A stretch of DNA of 64,000 bases from Sandaracinus amylolyticus (GCF_021631985.1 NZ_CP070225.1:5146001-5210000), one strand, 5' to 3'. Numbered from the stretch's first letter, positions 33,941 through 43,660 are shown. Numbers and translations: made by a program. The notes: a model not told the origin generated them from the sequence alone.

Positions 33941-35047
33941 TCACACGTTGAAGCGGAAGTGCATCACGTCGCCATCGCGGACGACGTACTCCTTCCCTTC
34001 GATCCCCATCTTGCCCGCGGCCTTCACCGCGGCCTCGGTGCCGAGGCTCACGCGATCCTCCCAGAACATCACCTCGGCGCGGATGAAGCCGCGCTCGAAG
34101 TCGCTGTGGATCTTGCCCGCCGCGCCCGGCGCCTTGGTGCCGCGCTTGATCGTCCAGGCACGCACTTCCTGCTTGCCCGCCGTGAAGTACGTGATGAGGT
34201 CGAGCATGCGGTACCCGGTGCGGATCACCGCGTTGAGCCCGGGCTCCTCGAGCCCCGCCGACGCGAGGAAGTCCGCGCGATCCTCGGGCGCGAGCTGCAT
34301 GATCTCGGCCTCGATCTTCGCGCAGATCACCACGAGCGGCGCGCCCACCGAGTCCGCGTGCGTCTTCACGCGCGCGACCAGCGGATCCGCGTCGCCCGCC
34401 GCGAGCTGATCCTCCTTCACGTTGCACACGTAGAAGATCGGCTTGCGGGTGATCAGCGCGAGGTCGCGCACGATGTTCTGCTTGTCCTCGTCGTCGCCGG
34501 GGTCGTAGAGGCGCGACGGCTTGCCCTGATCGAGCAGCTTCTCGAGCGCCTCGGTGACCTCGATCGCCTTCTTCTCGATCGCGCTGCCGCCCTTGCTCTG
34601 GCGGCGCGCGCGGTCGAGCCGCTTCTGCACGGTGTCGAGATCCTTGAGCGCGAGCTCGGTCTCGATCGTCTCGATGTCCGCGAGGGGATCGACGCGGTTG
34701 TCGACGTGCAGGACGTTCTCGTCCTCGAACGCCCGCACCACGTGCACGATCGCGTCGCACTCGCGGATGTTCGCGAGGAACGCGTTGCCCTTGCCCTCGC
34801 CCTTGCTCGCGCCGCGCACGAGGCCCGCGATGTCGACGAACTCGACCGTCGCCGGCACCGTCTTCTCCGGCTGCACGATCTTCACGAGCGCGTCGAAGCG
34901 CGGATCGGGAACGGGCACGATGCCGACGTTCGGCTCGATCGTACAGAACGCGTAGTTCGCGGCCTCCGCCTGCTTCGACGAGAGCGCGTTGAAGAGCGTC
35001 GACTTGCCGACGTTGGGCAGACCGACGATCCCGACCGACAGCGCCAT
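33941..35047 (-). CDS. ychF: YchF (Ola1-type) ribosome-associated P-loop ATPase
   Basis: A 368-residue Obg-family protein: G1 G-L-P-N-V-G-K-S-T-L-F, F-C-T-I-E-P-N-V-G, G3 D-I-A-G-L-V, and a TGS domain at the C-terminus (about 280-365, ending F-E-R-G-F-I-R-A-E-V and V-R-D-G-D-V-M-H-F-R-F). The N-x-x-E in place of NKxD (V-C-N-V-K-E-D) fits ATP preference. The ATG at 35047 has GGAGG five bases upstream and is preferred over 35071. It binds ribosomes and affects translation and oxidative stress response. Confidence 0.96.
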   Translation of the reverse strand: MALSVGIVGLPNVGKSTLFNALSSKQAEAANYAFCTIEPNVGIVPVPDPRFDALVKIVQPEKTVPATVEFVDIAGLVRGASKGEGKGNAFLANIRECDAIVHVVRAFEDENVLHVDNRVDPLADIETIETELALKDLDTVQKRLDRARRQSKGGSAIEKKAIEVTEALEKLLDQGKPSRLYDPGDDEDKQNIVRDLALITRKPIFYVCNVKEDQLAAGDADPLVARVKTHADSVGAPLVVICAKIEAEIMQLAPEDRADFLASAGLEEPGLNAVIRTGYRMLDLITYFTAGKQEVRAWTIKRGTKAPGAAGKIHSDFERGFIRAEVMFWEDRVSLGTEAAVKAAGKMGIEGKEYVVRDGDVMHFRFNV

Positions 35048-35283
35048 GGGACCTCCGAGGGGGGCCGACACGTAGCGCGGCCCTCGGAGGTCTGCAAAGC
35101 CCCTGGAATTCTGGCTCGTATTGCCGCCCCGGACGCTCGTTCCGGGATCGATCGGGCGGCAGCACGAGAGAGCGCGGAGCGAAGATCCGCCCGAAAGACT
35201 AGGTAGGTCCCGTTGTCACCGACGGGCGAATCCCTTTCGCTCCGGCCACGTGGTCGTCACATGGCTGCTACGCTCCTCCGTCA

Positions 35284-35988
35284 GTGTCGGCACCCGGAAT
35301 GCGCGAGCGGATTCTCCTGGTCGACGACGAAGCGGACATCGTCGAGCTGCTCGAGTACAACCTCCGCCAGAGTGGGTACACCGTCGTCACCGCGCGTGAC
35401 GGCAACACCGCGCTCGCCGAGATCCGGCGCCAACGGCCCGATCTCATCCTGCTCGACCTCAACCTGCCCGACGTGGCCGGCACCGAGGTCTGCCGCAGGC
35501 TGCGACGCGACGCGGGCACGTCGTCGATCCCGATCATGATGATCACCGCGCGCGGCGAGGAGATCGATCGGGTGGTCGGCTTCGAGCTCGGCGCCGACGA
35601 CTACATCGTGAAGCCGTTCAGCCCGCGCGAGCTGGTGCTTCGCATCGGCGCGGTGCTCCGGCGCGCGGCGACGCCGACCGCGGCGACGCCGACCGAGCGC
35701 ATCCTGATCGGCCTGCTCGAGATCGACGTCCCGCAGCATCGCGTGATCGTCGAGGCCGAGGAGATCCCGCTCACCGCGCTCGAATTCAAGCTGCTCTACG
35801 ATCTCGCGAGCCGCCCCGGTCGCGTGCAGACGCGCGACGCGCTGCTCGAGCGGGTGTGGGGCTACGCGCCCGGGATCGAGACGCGCACCGTCGACACCCA
35901 CGTGAAGCGGCTGCGCGAGAAGCTCGGTGCGGCGCGCGACTACATCGAGACGGTGCGCGGCGTCGGCTATCGTCTCCGCGCAGACTGA
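35284..35988 (+). CDS. phoB: PhoB-like OmpR-family response regulator
   Basis: A 234-residue regulator: receiver domain with phospho-acceptor Asp58 (L-L-D-L-N-L-P-D), S/T and Lys switch residues (I-T-A-R, Y-I-V-K-P-F), then a winged-helix domain (L-T-A-L-E-F-K-L-L, and V-D-T-H-V-K-R-L-R-E-K-L). PhoB-type features include the D-V-A-G-T-E-V-C and G-A-D-D-Y-I-V-K-P-F-S-P-R-E. The GTG at 35284 or ATG at 35299 may be the start. It is 42 bp upstream of a PhoR-like kinase. No pst operon is next to it, so a phosphate role is plausible, not shown. Confidence 0.8.
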   Translation: MSAPGMRERILLVDDEADIVELLEYNLRQSGYTVVTARDGNTALAEIRRQRPDLILLDLNLPDVAGTEVCRRLRRDAGTSSIPIMMITARGEEIDRVVGFELGADDYIVKPFSPRELVLRIGAVLRRAATPTAATPTERILIGLLEIDVPQHRVIVEAEEIPLTALEFKLLYDLASRPGRVQTRDALLERVWGYAPGIETRTVDTHVKRLREKLGAARDYIETVRGVGYRLRAD

Positions 35989-36030
35989 TCCCTCTCGACC
36001 CCCGCTTGCGAGCTCCAACGCGCGCCCGGT

Positions 36031-37470
36031 GTGCGCGCGATCCACGAGCGAACGACCGTGCTCCACAGCATCCGTGCACGCCTCCTGATCGCGACGGTCG
36101 CCGGCGCCGTGCTCGTGGTCGGTGCGAGCTGGGCGTACGCGGAGAACGTCGCCCTCGATGCCGCCACGCGGAGCGCGATGCGCGACGTGCTGATCTTCGC
36201 GAGCGTGCTCGCGGCGATCACGGCGGTGGTCCTCGCGGAGGTGATCGCGCGCCGCTTCGTGACACCGATCGCCGAGCTGCGTCACGCGTCCGACGCACTC
36301 GCGCGCGGTGACTTCTCGGTGCGTGTGCGCTCGCGGCGGGACGACGAGATCGGCGGGATCGGACGCGCGATCGATCGCATGGCCGATCAGCTGGCGGATC
36401 GCCTCGAGGCGGTGCGCGCCGAGGAGTCGCGGCTGCGCGTGATGCTCGACGCGATGGACGAGGCGGTGCTCGTGACCGATCCCGACGGGCTCGTCGTGCT
36501 CAGCAACGCTGCGTTCGTCGGGCTCTCGGGCGGCGCGGGGCTCGGGCGCGCGTGCGTCGAGGCGATCCGGAGCGCGGAGCTGCACGAGGCGGTGTCGAAG
36601 GCGCTGCGCGGCGAGCGCCACAAGGCGGTGTTCCGCCTCGACGTGAAGATCATCTCGGCGCACGTCGCGCCGCTGCCGGAGAACGCGGGCGCGATCGTGG
36701 TGATGCGCGACGTGACCGAGGTCCGGCGGCTCGACGCCGTGCGCCGCGACTTCGTCGCGAACGCGAGCCACGAGCTGCGCACGCCGCTCACCGCGATCCG
36801 CGGGTTCGCCGAGACGCTGCGCGACGGAGCGCTCGACGAGCCCCGCATCGCCAAGCGCTTCGTGGGCAACATCGTCGAGAACGCGATCCGCCTGCAGCGC
36901 ATCGTCGACGATCTGCTCGAGCTCTCGCGCTCCGAGTCACCCGACGCGCGCTTCGAGCTCGAGCCCATCGATCCGCTCGCGATCGCGAGCAAGGTGCTCT
37001 CCTCGCTGGAGCAGAAGGCGAGCGACAAGGGCGTGCAGCTCGGCATCGAGGCGACCCACGACGCCGTGCCGGTGCGCGGCGACGAGCGCGCGCTCGATCA
37101 GGTGCTGCTCAACCTCGTCGACAACGGCATCAAGTACACGCCCTCGGGCGGGCGCGTGGTGGTGCGCTTCCGGAAGGAGGCCGACACCGCGCGCGTCGAG
37201 GTCGTCGACACCGGGCCGGGCATCGCGGCGTCGCACCTGTCGCGCATCTTCGAGCGCTTCTATCGCGTCGATCAGGGTCGCTCGCGCGAGCAGGGCGGCA
37301 CCGGGCTCGGCCTCGCGATCGTGAAGCACCTGACGCAGCGCATGGGCGGTGAGGTCTCGGTCGAGAGCCGGCTCGGGCACGGCACGACGTTCTCGGTGCG
37401 CCTCGCGCGCGCCGAGCTCGGGCGCGACTCGAGCACGTCGGGCGAAGAGTCGGTCGCGCTCGACGCGTGA
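36031..37470 (+). CDS. phoR: PhoR-like sensor histidine kinase
   Basis: A 479-residue kinase with two close membrane helices (about 16-36 and 52-72) joined by a periplasmic loop of only about 15 residues, HAMP (73-126), a PAS domain (about 133-230), phospho-acceptor N-A-S-H-E-L-R-T-P-L (His247) and an HATPase domain (N-L-V-D-N-G-I-K-Y; D-T-G-P-G-I; G-G-T-G-L-G-L). Lack of an external sensor domain and presence of the PAS fit PhoR, which senses through other membrane proteins. GTG start; another GTG at 36058 is possible. Cognate regulator is upstream. Confidence 0.85.
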   Translation: MRAIHERTTVLHSIRARLLIATVAGAVLVVGASWAYAENVALDAATRSAMRDVLIFASVLAAITAVVLAEVIARRFVTPIAELRHASDALARGDFSVRVRSRRDDEIGGIGRAIDRMADQLADRLEAVRAEESRLRVMLDAMDEAVLVTDPDGLVVLSNAAFVGLSGGAGLGRACVEAIRSAELHEAVSKALRGERHKAVFRLDVKIISAHVAPLPENAGAIVVMRDVTEVRRLDAVRRDFVANASHELRTPLTAIRGFAETLRDGALDEPRIAKRFVGNIVENAIRLQRIVDDLLELSRSESPDARFELEPIDPLAIASKVLSSLEQKASDKGVQLGIEATHDAVPVRGDERALDQVLLNLVDNGIKYTPSGGRVVVRFRKEADTARVEVVDTGPGIAASHLSRIFERFYRVDQGRSREQGGTGLGLAIVKHLTQRMGGEVSVESRLGHGTTFSVRLARAELGRDSSTSGEESVALDA

Positions 37471-37535
37471 CATCGGGCCGAAACATCGAGCGCGCTTCGT
37501 TGACCCGCGATCGCGGCGGCGAATAGGATCACGTG

Positions 37536-38377
37536 ATGATGCGCACGCACGCCGTGCTGGGCCTCGCGGTCGCGCTCTCGATGCTGATGTCCGCGAGCGC
37601 GTCCGCGCAGGAAGGAGCGGCTCCACCCCGCGAGCCGACCGACGCGGAGATCGCCGAGGCACGACACAGCTTCGAGGTCGCGCGTCCACCGCGTTCGAGC
37701 AGGGCGACTACGAGACCGCGGCGTCGGAGTTCCGCGCGGCGTACGCGCTGCTCGGTCACCCCGATCTGCTCTTCAACGTGTATCTCGCGGAGGAGCGCGC
37801 GGGGCGGCCACGCGAGGCGCTCGAGGCGCTCGAGCAGTACGTGGCGCGCGCGACGATCTCCGACGAGCAGCGCGCGCTGTTGGAGCAGCGCCTCGCGCGA
37901 CTGCGCGAGCGCGTCGCGCGCATGGAGGCGGGCACGCAGCCGCCGATCGACTACGAGCGCGAGAGCGCGGGCGACGTGCCGATCGCGCTCGATGCGCCGG
38001 CCACGAGCACACCGCGGACGGCTCCGCCCGAGCCGGTCGTGACCGGCCCGCCGACCGCGGCGATCGCGATGCTGGTCACCGGCGGCGTCCTGCTCGTCGC
38101 GTTCGGCGGGCTCGCGATCGCGTCGGAGCTCGAGGACCAGTCGCTCGCGTCGAGCTGCGGGCGCGATGCGGGTCGATGGTGCAGCGCCGATCGCGTCTCG
38201 ACGCTCGAGGCGCTCAACGTGGCGGCGGACGCGAGCTGGATCGCGGCGGCGGTCGTGGGCGCGCTGGGGATCACGTTCCTCTTCGCGCTCCCGCCCGAGC
38301 GCAGCACACCGCAGATCGCGCTCGCGCCGTGGATGTCTCCCGAGGGCGCCGGGATCACCGCAGGAGCGCGCTTCTGA
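37536..38377 (+). pseudogene. TPR-type membrane protein gene with an apparent frameshift
   Basis: The reading frame begins with a signal peptide (M-R-T-H-A-V-L-G-L-A-V-A-L-S-M-L-M-S-A-S) and E-A-R-H-S-F-E-V-A-R, and then must move to another frame near 37684 to continue with S-T-A-F-E-Q-G-D-Y-E-T-A-A-S-E-F-R-A-A-Y. The joined TPR is textbook, and adding one base near 37684 restores it, so a single-base deletion or a sequencing error is likely. The rest has one TPR, a linker and two C-terminal membrane segments (38064-38130 and 38245-38290), ending at 38377. The layout matches the gene at 42349-43464. Its stop overlaps the next start (TGATG). Function unknown. Confidence 0.7.
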
Positions 38378-39072
38378 TGCGCTGGCAGCTCTCGCTCCTC
38401 TCGATCGTGCTCGGCGGATGCAGCGTGGTGAACGCGACGAGCGATCACCGTGATCCGATCCCGTCGAGCGAGTTCTGCTCGGTGTTCGCCGAGGTGGCGT
38501 GCCGAGGCCTGGTGGAGTGCTGCCCGAGCGCGGCCGGGGTGGACTTCGAGGCCTGTCTCGGCCCCGCCGCGGCACAGTGCGCGCAGGACTTCGGCACGCT
38601 CGCGGCCGATCCCCGCACCGGCTACGACGCCGACGCGGCGGCCCGGGTCGCAGCCGAGGGGAACGCGCTGGTCGACACCTGCTCGCTCGCGCTGAGCGAC
38701 TGGATCCTGCAGCGCACCGGCTTCCAGTCGGTGCTCGCCGGGACGGTGCCCGGTGGCGAACGCTGCGACGCACCGACCATCGACGACGTCGCGCCGATCT
38801 TCTCGTGCGAGCGCGACGATCAGAGCTGCGTGTACGACGGCACGGCGTGGGAGTGCTCGGCGCGGCGCGCGCAGGGCGAGCGCTGTCTGCTCACCTGGGA
38901 CTGCCAGGACGGCCTGTACTGCGCGGGTGTGTTCGGCACCGGCACGTGCGAGCCGCGCCAAGCGGACGGCTCGCTGTGCGTGAACGACGAAGCGTGCTCA
39001 TCCCTGGTGTGCCGCACCGGACGCTGCGTGCCGCGGACCGTCGAGGACGTGTACTGCGGCATGGACGAGTGA
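38377..39072 (+). CDS. cysteine-rich lipoprotein
   Basis: A 231-residue protein with lipobox L-G-G-C (Cys15) and about 18 further cysteines spread over the mature part (E-F-C, V-A-C-R, V-E-C-C, C-D, L-T-W-D-C, L-Y-C, G-T-C, C-V-N-D-E-A-C), typical for secreted, disulfide-rich myxobacterial proteins. The last ~75 residues repeat G-x-x-C-x-x-x-x-D-C-x-x-G-L-x-C-type units. Function unknown. It is coupled by start/stop overlap to the frameshifted TPR gene. Confidence 0.75.
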   Translation: MRWQLSLLSIVLGGCSVVNATSDHRDPIPSSEFCSVFAEVACRGLVECCPSAAGVDFEACLGPAAAQCAQDFGTLAADPRTGYDADAAARVAAEGNALVDTCSLALSDWILQRTGFQSVLAGTVPGGERCDAPTIDDVAPIFSCERDDQSCVYDGTAWECSARRAQGERCLLTWDCQDGLYCAGVFGTGTCEPRQADGSLCVNDEACSSLVCRTGRCVPRTVEDVYCGMDE

Positions 39073-39089
39073 CCCTCAGAAGCCTGCCG

Positions 39090-39180
39090 AAAGATCGGCT
39101 CGCCCGCGGGTCCCTACCGTCCGCGCGCTTCGCGCGCTCCCATCCGGGACCTGCGGGACGAGCACTCCGGCAAGGACTCA
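39090..39180 (+). repeat. dispersed ~90-bp repeat, copy 1
   Basis: Runs from AAGATCGGCTCGCCC through a GCGCGC-TTC-GCGCGC hairpin core to GGACGAGCACTCCGGCAAGGACTCA. The final TCA is the stop codon of the following minus-strand gene. Copy 2 is at 40798-40888 and a reverse, more divergent copy at 59194-59266. Confidence 0.75.
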
Positions 39181-40698
39181 GCTCGCGGGAAACGCCGTCC
39201 AGCCTGCGGTCCAGTCGTCGCCGTCCGGCGCGAACGCGCCCACGTAGTCGGCGCTCGTGTCGAAGAACGCAGGGCGCGTCTCGCCGTCGTTCTCGGACGG
39301 CGAGACCGCGTGGCTCGCGCCCACGGGCGCGCCCGCGGTCGGAGCCCAGTCGGGTGTCGCGGTGTCGAAGGGAGCAGCCAGCATCGGATCGGCCGACTGG
39401 ATCGCGCGCTCCGCAGCCGTGAAGAACGACTGCTCGTCGATCATGTCGGCGCCGCCACCGCCCGCCGGGAACAGCGTCGCAGCGCCGCCCTGCGCGACGA
39501 TGGAGTGCGAGATCACGAATGTCGCCGGCGTCGCCTGGAGGTTCGCCGACGCGGCGTCACCGACGATGTCGATCACACCGCCGCCGAAGCCGAGCACGAT
39601 CGCATTCGCGATCGTGCCGGTGTGATTGCCACGCAGGAACAGACCGACCTGACCGTTGGGAGAACCACCCACGTTCGTGCCGATCAGCGTGATGTTGAAG
39701 ATCCGAGGAGCCGCCGCGCGCGCGCCGTCCGCGGCCTCGATTCCGTCCGACTCCGCGTTGGTGCCCGGATGCTGCTGTCCCACGAGGAACTGCACGCGTC
39801 CCCGGAACGCATAGTCGTAGTCGAAGAGCTCGTCTGCCGCGCCGGTGATCACCACGTGCGAGATGTCGGGCTCGCCACCGAACACCTCGATCCCGTCGTC
39901 GTCGGACAGGTGCGATTGGACGTGATCGAGGCGCGTTCCGTGACCGCACGAATAGAGCTGGATCCCGTTCGTCTCGTTCCCACTGCCACCGCGATTGAAG
40001 CTCGCGAACTCGACTCGCACGTAGCGCAGCGTGCCGCACTCCCACGACGGATCGGGCTCGGCGCCGATCGGCCCGTCCTCGAGATACCCCGCGAGATCCG
40101 CTTCGGAGATCGACGACGTCGAGAGCGGGAATCCCTCCGGGTTCCGGCTCGGCGCGGCCCGCCCGATGAGCGTGATTCCACCCCAGTCACCGGGGCGGCG
40201 CGCGCCCTCGTCGCGCGCCGAGGTGAACACGATCGGATCCTCGGCCGTGCCCTCGGCCTCGAGCCGGCCGTTGCGCGTGACGAGCAGCACACCGAGCCCG
40301 GTCGCACCACGGATCACGGTGCCCGGCTCGATCGTGAGGACGCGCGGTGCGCCGGGATCGGGGGAGTGCACCGCGACGATCCCGTTCAGTGAATAGACGT
40401 GGTCGCACGTCCACGTGTGATCGCTCGCGAGCACACCTTCGGCGACGTCGATGACGGTACGCGCTGCGAGCGGCGGACATCGCGAGGAGCCACCGTCGGT
40501 GGCCGCGTCGACGGCGGAGTCGCTCGCGTCCGTCGCGCCGGAGTCAGCGGGGCCTCCGTCGAGACCGGCATCGTCGCCTCCGTCCGCGACCTGTGAGCCC
40601 GAGTCCCGGCCCGCGTCGGAGCCCGTCGCGTCGTCGTCGTCGCCGCACGCCGCGAGCGAGCACATCGCGACGACGAGAAGAGCACATCGATGGTGCAT
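39178..40698 (-). CDS. beta-helix-like lipoprotein, paralog 1
   Basis: A 506-residue lipoprotein (lipobox L-A-A-C, Cys18) with a 40-residue Asp/Gly/Ser linker. The domain opens with H-T-W-T-C-D-H-V-Y-S-L-N-G and has I-E-P-G-T-V-I-R-G, G-D-W-G-G-I-T-L-I-G-R-A and R-Y-V-R-V-E-F. Spaced Val/Ile/Asn strands then follow to the C-terminal D-D-W-T-A-G-W-T-A-F-P. This suggests a right-handed parallel beta-helix. Two paralogs are at 40886 and 51921, the latter in a TonB operon, so a role in capturing or handling a ligand at the cell surface is inferred. The ATG at 40698 has GGAGG upstream. Confidence 0.78.
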   Translation of the reverse strand: MHHRCALLVVAMCSLAACGDDDDATGSDAGRDSGSQVADGGDDAGLDGGPADSGATDASDSAVDAATDGGSSRCPPLAARTVIDVAEGVLASDHTWTCDHVYSLNGIVAVHSPDPGAPRVLTIEPGTVIRGATGLGVLLVTRNGRLEAEGTAEDPIVFTSARDEGARRPGDWGGITLIGRAAPSRNPEGFPLSTSSISEADLAGYLEDGPIGAEPDPSWECGTLRYVRVEFASFNRGGSGNETNGIQLYSCGHGTRLDHVQSHLSDDDGIEVFGGEPDISHVVITGAADELFDYDYAFRGRVQFLVGQQHPGTNAESDGIEAADGARAAAPRIFNITLIGTNVGGSPNGQVGLFLRGNHTGTIANAIVLGFGGGVIDIVGDAASANLQATPATFVISHSIVAQGGAATLFPAGGGGADMIDEQSFFTAAERAIQSADPMLAAPFDTATPDWAPTAGAPVGASHAVSPSENDGETRPAFFDTSADYVGAFAPDGDDWTAGWTAFPAS

Positions 40699-40797
40699 GA
40701 GACCTCCGAGCGCGAGCGTTGCTCGCGCGCCTCGCCGCGCCGCGTCATCCCGGCAACAACGCCGGAAAATCCGATCCGCGGCGATTCGAAGAGTGTC

Positions 40798-40888
40798 GAA
40801 AATCGGCTCGCCCACCGGTCCCTAACGTCCGCGCGCTTCGCGCGCTCCCGTCCGGGCCCCGCGGGACGAGCACTCCGGCAAGGACTCA
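40798..40888 (+). repeat. dispersed ~90-bp repeat, copy 2
   Basis: Closely similar to 39090-39180: AAAATCGGCTCGCCCACCGG at the left, the GCGCGCTTCGCGCGC hairpin core, and CGGGACGAGCACTCCGGC plus GGACTCA at the right, where TCA is again the stop codon of a minus-strand lipoprotein gene. Confidence 0.8.
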
Positions 40889-42352
40889 GTCCGCCGGATA
40901 GCGCGTCCACCCGAGCGTCCAGTCGAGCGCGTCGCGCGCGCCCGGCGTCTCGCCGACCGGAGGAATCGCACCGCGATAGTCCGCCTCGACGTAATCCGAC
41001 GCCCACTCCGAAGGTCCGTCGTCGAACGGCTCGTCGGCAATCACCGCGAGACCTGCGGTGAAGTCCGGCTCCGTGCCCGGCAGCGCATAGGCATTCCTCA
41101 TCAGCGCTGCGCCCGGGAATCGATTTCCCGCCGTCGCCATGCGGAAATAAGCACTCTCGTCCATTCCCTCGTCGCCGTCCTCGTCGGCGCCGGGGAATTG
41201 TCCGCGGGTCGTGCTCGCCGGTGCGTCGACGAACACCGAGTCACGGATTCCGAACATCGGCACACGCGCCGCGGTCTCGGCGTCGAGCACGTTCGCCCAA
41301 TATCCCTCGAATCCCTGGACGAGCGACGTGTGGACGGACCCGAGAGATCCGTATTGCAGCGCGACGCCGACCTCGGTGCCGTTCGCGCCGCCGTCCGGCC
41401 CGGTGCCGCGCGCGCCGACGAGCGTGACATTGTAGAGCGTCGGATTCGCCTCCGGCTCTCCCGCGGGCGGCACCGGCTGACCCTCGCGGCGACTGCCCTT
41501 CAGCGCGGCCGTCGCGTCGGGGAACGTCTGCACGATCGCGAACTGGATGAAGCCCGTGTATCCAGCGCCCCACTCGATCCCATCGAATCGCGGCGCGGTG
41601 ATCACGAGGTGGCTCGCCGCGAACCGACCTCCGACGAGGCCCAGTCCGTCCGACGAGCGGTGCACCTGCACGTGGTCGACGCGCGTGCGCGTCCCGCACC
41701 CCGCGAGCGTGAGGCCTGCTGCGGGTTGGTCGACGACGTTGCCCGCAGCGTCGGAGTCGCCCGCGAACTCGACGCGCACGTAGCGCAGCGAGCCGCAGTC
41801 GTGATCTGCGACGTTGCCGCCGAACGCGCCGCGCGCATCGCCGGCGTCGAGCGTGTCGGGCACGCGGGACGTGGTGCTGTTGAGGCCGGTGGGCGCGGCG
41901 CCCAGCAGGACGATTCCGCGCCACTGCCCGGGCGCCGCCGGCTCGGTGCTCGGGCCGAACACGATCGGCGCTGCGCGCGTGCCCTCCGCGACCAGACGCG
42001 CGCCCTTCGCGACGAGCAACATCGCGCCATCGGCCGCGCGCACCCGCGTGCCGGGCTCGACCGTGAGCGTGCCGCCGGTGACGAGCACGTCTCCATCGAG
42101 GATCCAGTCGTGCGCGCAGTCCCACGTCGTGTCCGAGGAGATCGTGGTCGCGGCGGCGATGCGCTCCTCGGGGCGCTCCGCCGGGCATCCCGCGCCCGAG
42201 TCCGCGACGCCGGTGTCCGGGACCTGCTGGGTGGCATCCACACTGCCACCGTCGCGACGATCGTCGCCCGGTGCGAGTCGGATGCACGACGCGACGAAGA
42301 GAATCGTCGTGACGGACACCCACGCTCGTCCGATTCGCGCCGGCGACCTCAC
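40886..42352 (-). CDS. beta-helix-like lipoprotein, paralog 2
   Basis: A 488-residue lipoprotein whose GTG start overlaps the stop of the TPR gene (GTGA, 42349-42352). Lipobox V-A-S-C (Cys21). The domain has T-T-W-D-C-A-H-D-W-I-L-D-G-D-V, V-E-P-G-T-R-V-R-A, G-Q-W-R-G-I-V-L-L-G-A-A, R-Y-V-R-V-E-F-A-G and ends L-D-W-T-L-G-W-T-R-Y-P-A-D, matching paralog 1 in every landmark. It is co-transcribed with the TPR membrane protein and probably the two kinases further up. Ligand unknown. Confidence 0.78.
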   Translation of the reverse strand: MRSPARIGRAWVSVTTILFVASCIRLAPGDDRRDGGSVDATQQVPDTGVADSGAGCPAERPEERIAAATTISSDTTWDCAHDWILDGDVLVTGGTLTVEPGTRVRAADGAMLLVAKGARLVAEGTRAAPIVFGPSTEPAAPGQWRGIVLLGAAPTGLNSTTSRVPDTLDAGDARGAFGGNVADHDCGSLRYVRVEFAGDSDAAGNVVDQPAAGLTLAGCGTRTRVDHVQVHRSSDGLGLVGGRFAASHLVITAPRFDGIEWGAGYTGFIQFAIVQTFPDATAALKGSRREGQPVPPAGEPEANPTLYNVTLVGARGTGPDGGANGTEVGVALQYGSLGSVHTSLVQGFEGYWANVLDAETAARVPMFGIRDSVFVDAPASTTRGQFPGADEDGDEGMDESAYFRMATAGNRFPGAALMRNAYALPGTEPDFTAGLAVIADEPFDDGPSEWASDYVEADYRGAIPPVGETPGARDALDWTLGWTRYPAD

Positions 42353-43464
42353 AGCGACACTCCGCACGCGACTCCGATCTCGCCGGGCCCGGCCCCGCAG
42401 CCGAACATCGGCGCGGGCGCCTCCGCGACGGGCTCGGCTCCTTCGATCAGCGGCGCCTCGTCGGCGCGCGAGCTGCCCGACGGCGCGACCGCGAACGTCA
42501 CGATCGCGGCGACGAGGAGCGCCCCGCCGATGCCGTAGAGGACGAACGAGATCGTCTCGTTCGTGCGTGCGCTGTCGTCGAGCCCCGGACACGTCTCCGC
42601 GCGGGTCGCGAGCTCGGGCGCAGCGCCGAGGCACGCGTCGGAGCTCCACTCGCCGGCGAGGCGATGCGCTTCGCTCGTCGAGACTCCGCCACCGACCGCG
42701 AGCCCGATCGCACCCGCCGCGAGCGCGGCGCCTGCCACGTAGAAGGGTGTCGGGTCGACGGCGGGCGCGAGGGCGCGCGACGCGTCGTCGCCGCCGGGCA
42801 CGACCGCGACCTCGATCGGCGCGAGCTCGGCGCGCTCGGGGCTCTCGTCGCTCCCGCGCCGGTACACGCGATTGCCGAGCTCGTCGAGCATCGCGACCGA
42901 ATATTCGACCGAGCGCGCCGTCGTGAGCTCCGGAATCGGAATCGTGATCACGTCGCTCGGCGCGCGAGCGACCTCGCGCCAGCTCCCGCCCTCGCTGCGC
43001 ACGCGCACGCGATAACGCGACACCATGCGCGCAGGGTCGGCGGCGCGCGCGACGAGCGACGACGTCTCCTCGTCGAGCTCGACCTGCACGCCGAGGCGAT
43101 CGGTCGTGCCGGTCCAGAACCCGCGCGCCTCGAGGTAGGGGCTGCGGATCTCCGCTGGAAGGTCGGTGTCGAGCCGCACGTCGGGCGTGATCGCGAGCAG
43201 GCGAGTGAACGCATCGCGCGCGGCGTCGGCGTCACCCAGCGCCGCGCTCGCGAGACCGATCACGCGCTGCAGCGCGGCGACGTCGTCGGGCTCGGACGTG
43301 CCCTGCTCCAGCGCGTCTCGCGCGATGCGCCGTGCTCGCTCGTGCTCGCCGCGCCGCCGCGCCGTCTCCGCGGTGCGCGCGACCTCCTGCGACTGCGCGC
43401 TCACGACCGCTGGGAGCGCGCCGATCGCGACGAGAGCGCAAATGCAGAGCGGGAGTCGAAGCAC
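42349..43464 (-). CDS. TPR-type protein with two C-terminal membrane segments
   Basis: A 371-residue protein with signal peptide (L-C-I-C-A-L-V-A-I-G-A-L-P-A-V-V-S-A-Q), a helical TPR region (about 25-100), a middle beta-rich part and two membrane stretches (about 258-278 and 316-336) with a loop containing three cysteines between them. It resembles the frameshifted gene at 37536. Its stop overlaps the start of the beta-helix lipoprotein downstream. Role unknown; probably an envelope scaffold or sensor protein. Confidence 0.72.
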   Translation of the reverse strand: MLRLPLCICALVAIGALPAVVSAQSQEVARTAETARRRGEHERARRIARDALEQGTSEPDDVAALQRVIGLASAALGDADAARDAFTRLLAITPDVRLDTDLPAEIRSPYLEARGFWTGTTDRLGVQVELDEETSSLVARAADPARMVSRYRVRVRSEGGSWREVARAPSDVITIPIPELTTARSVEYSVAMLDELGNRVYRRGSDESPERAELAPIEVAVVPGGDDASRALAPAVDPTPFYVAGAALAAGAIGLAVGGGVSTSEAHRLAGEWSSDACLGAAPELATRAETCPGLDDSARTNETISFVLYGIGGALLVAAIVTFAVAPSGSSRADEAPLIEGAEPVAEAPAPMFGCGAGPGEIGVACGVSL

Positions 43465-43660
43465 GCGCCGACTCTAGCCCAAACGAACCTGGTGGCGACT
43501 CCGATCGTGTCGGCGTCGACTGCGCGTCACGAGGAGCACACGAATCGGTCACGCAGTCGTCGGCGCTCTGGACGACGCCAATCACGCGCACCGCGCATTC
43601 GCGCACTGCTCGTGGTGCGCGGGGTCGTCTGCTGCGCTCGATTCTTCACGAGACGGACGC

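Noticed and set aside
37349-38377. Separate plus-strand gene starting at 37349
   Set aside because: Its first third overlaps the PhoR 3' end in a wrong frame; the later part is the second half of the frameshifted TPR gene.
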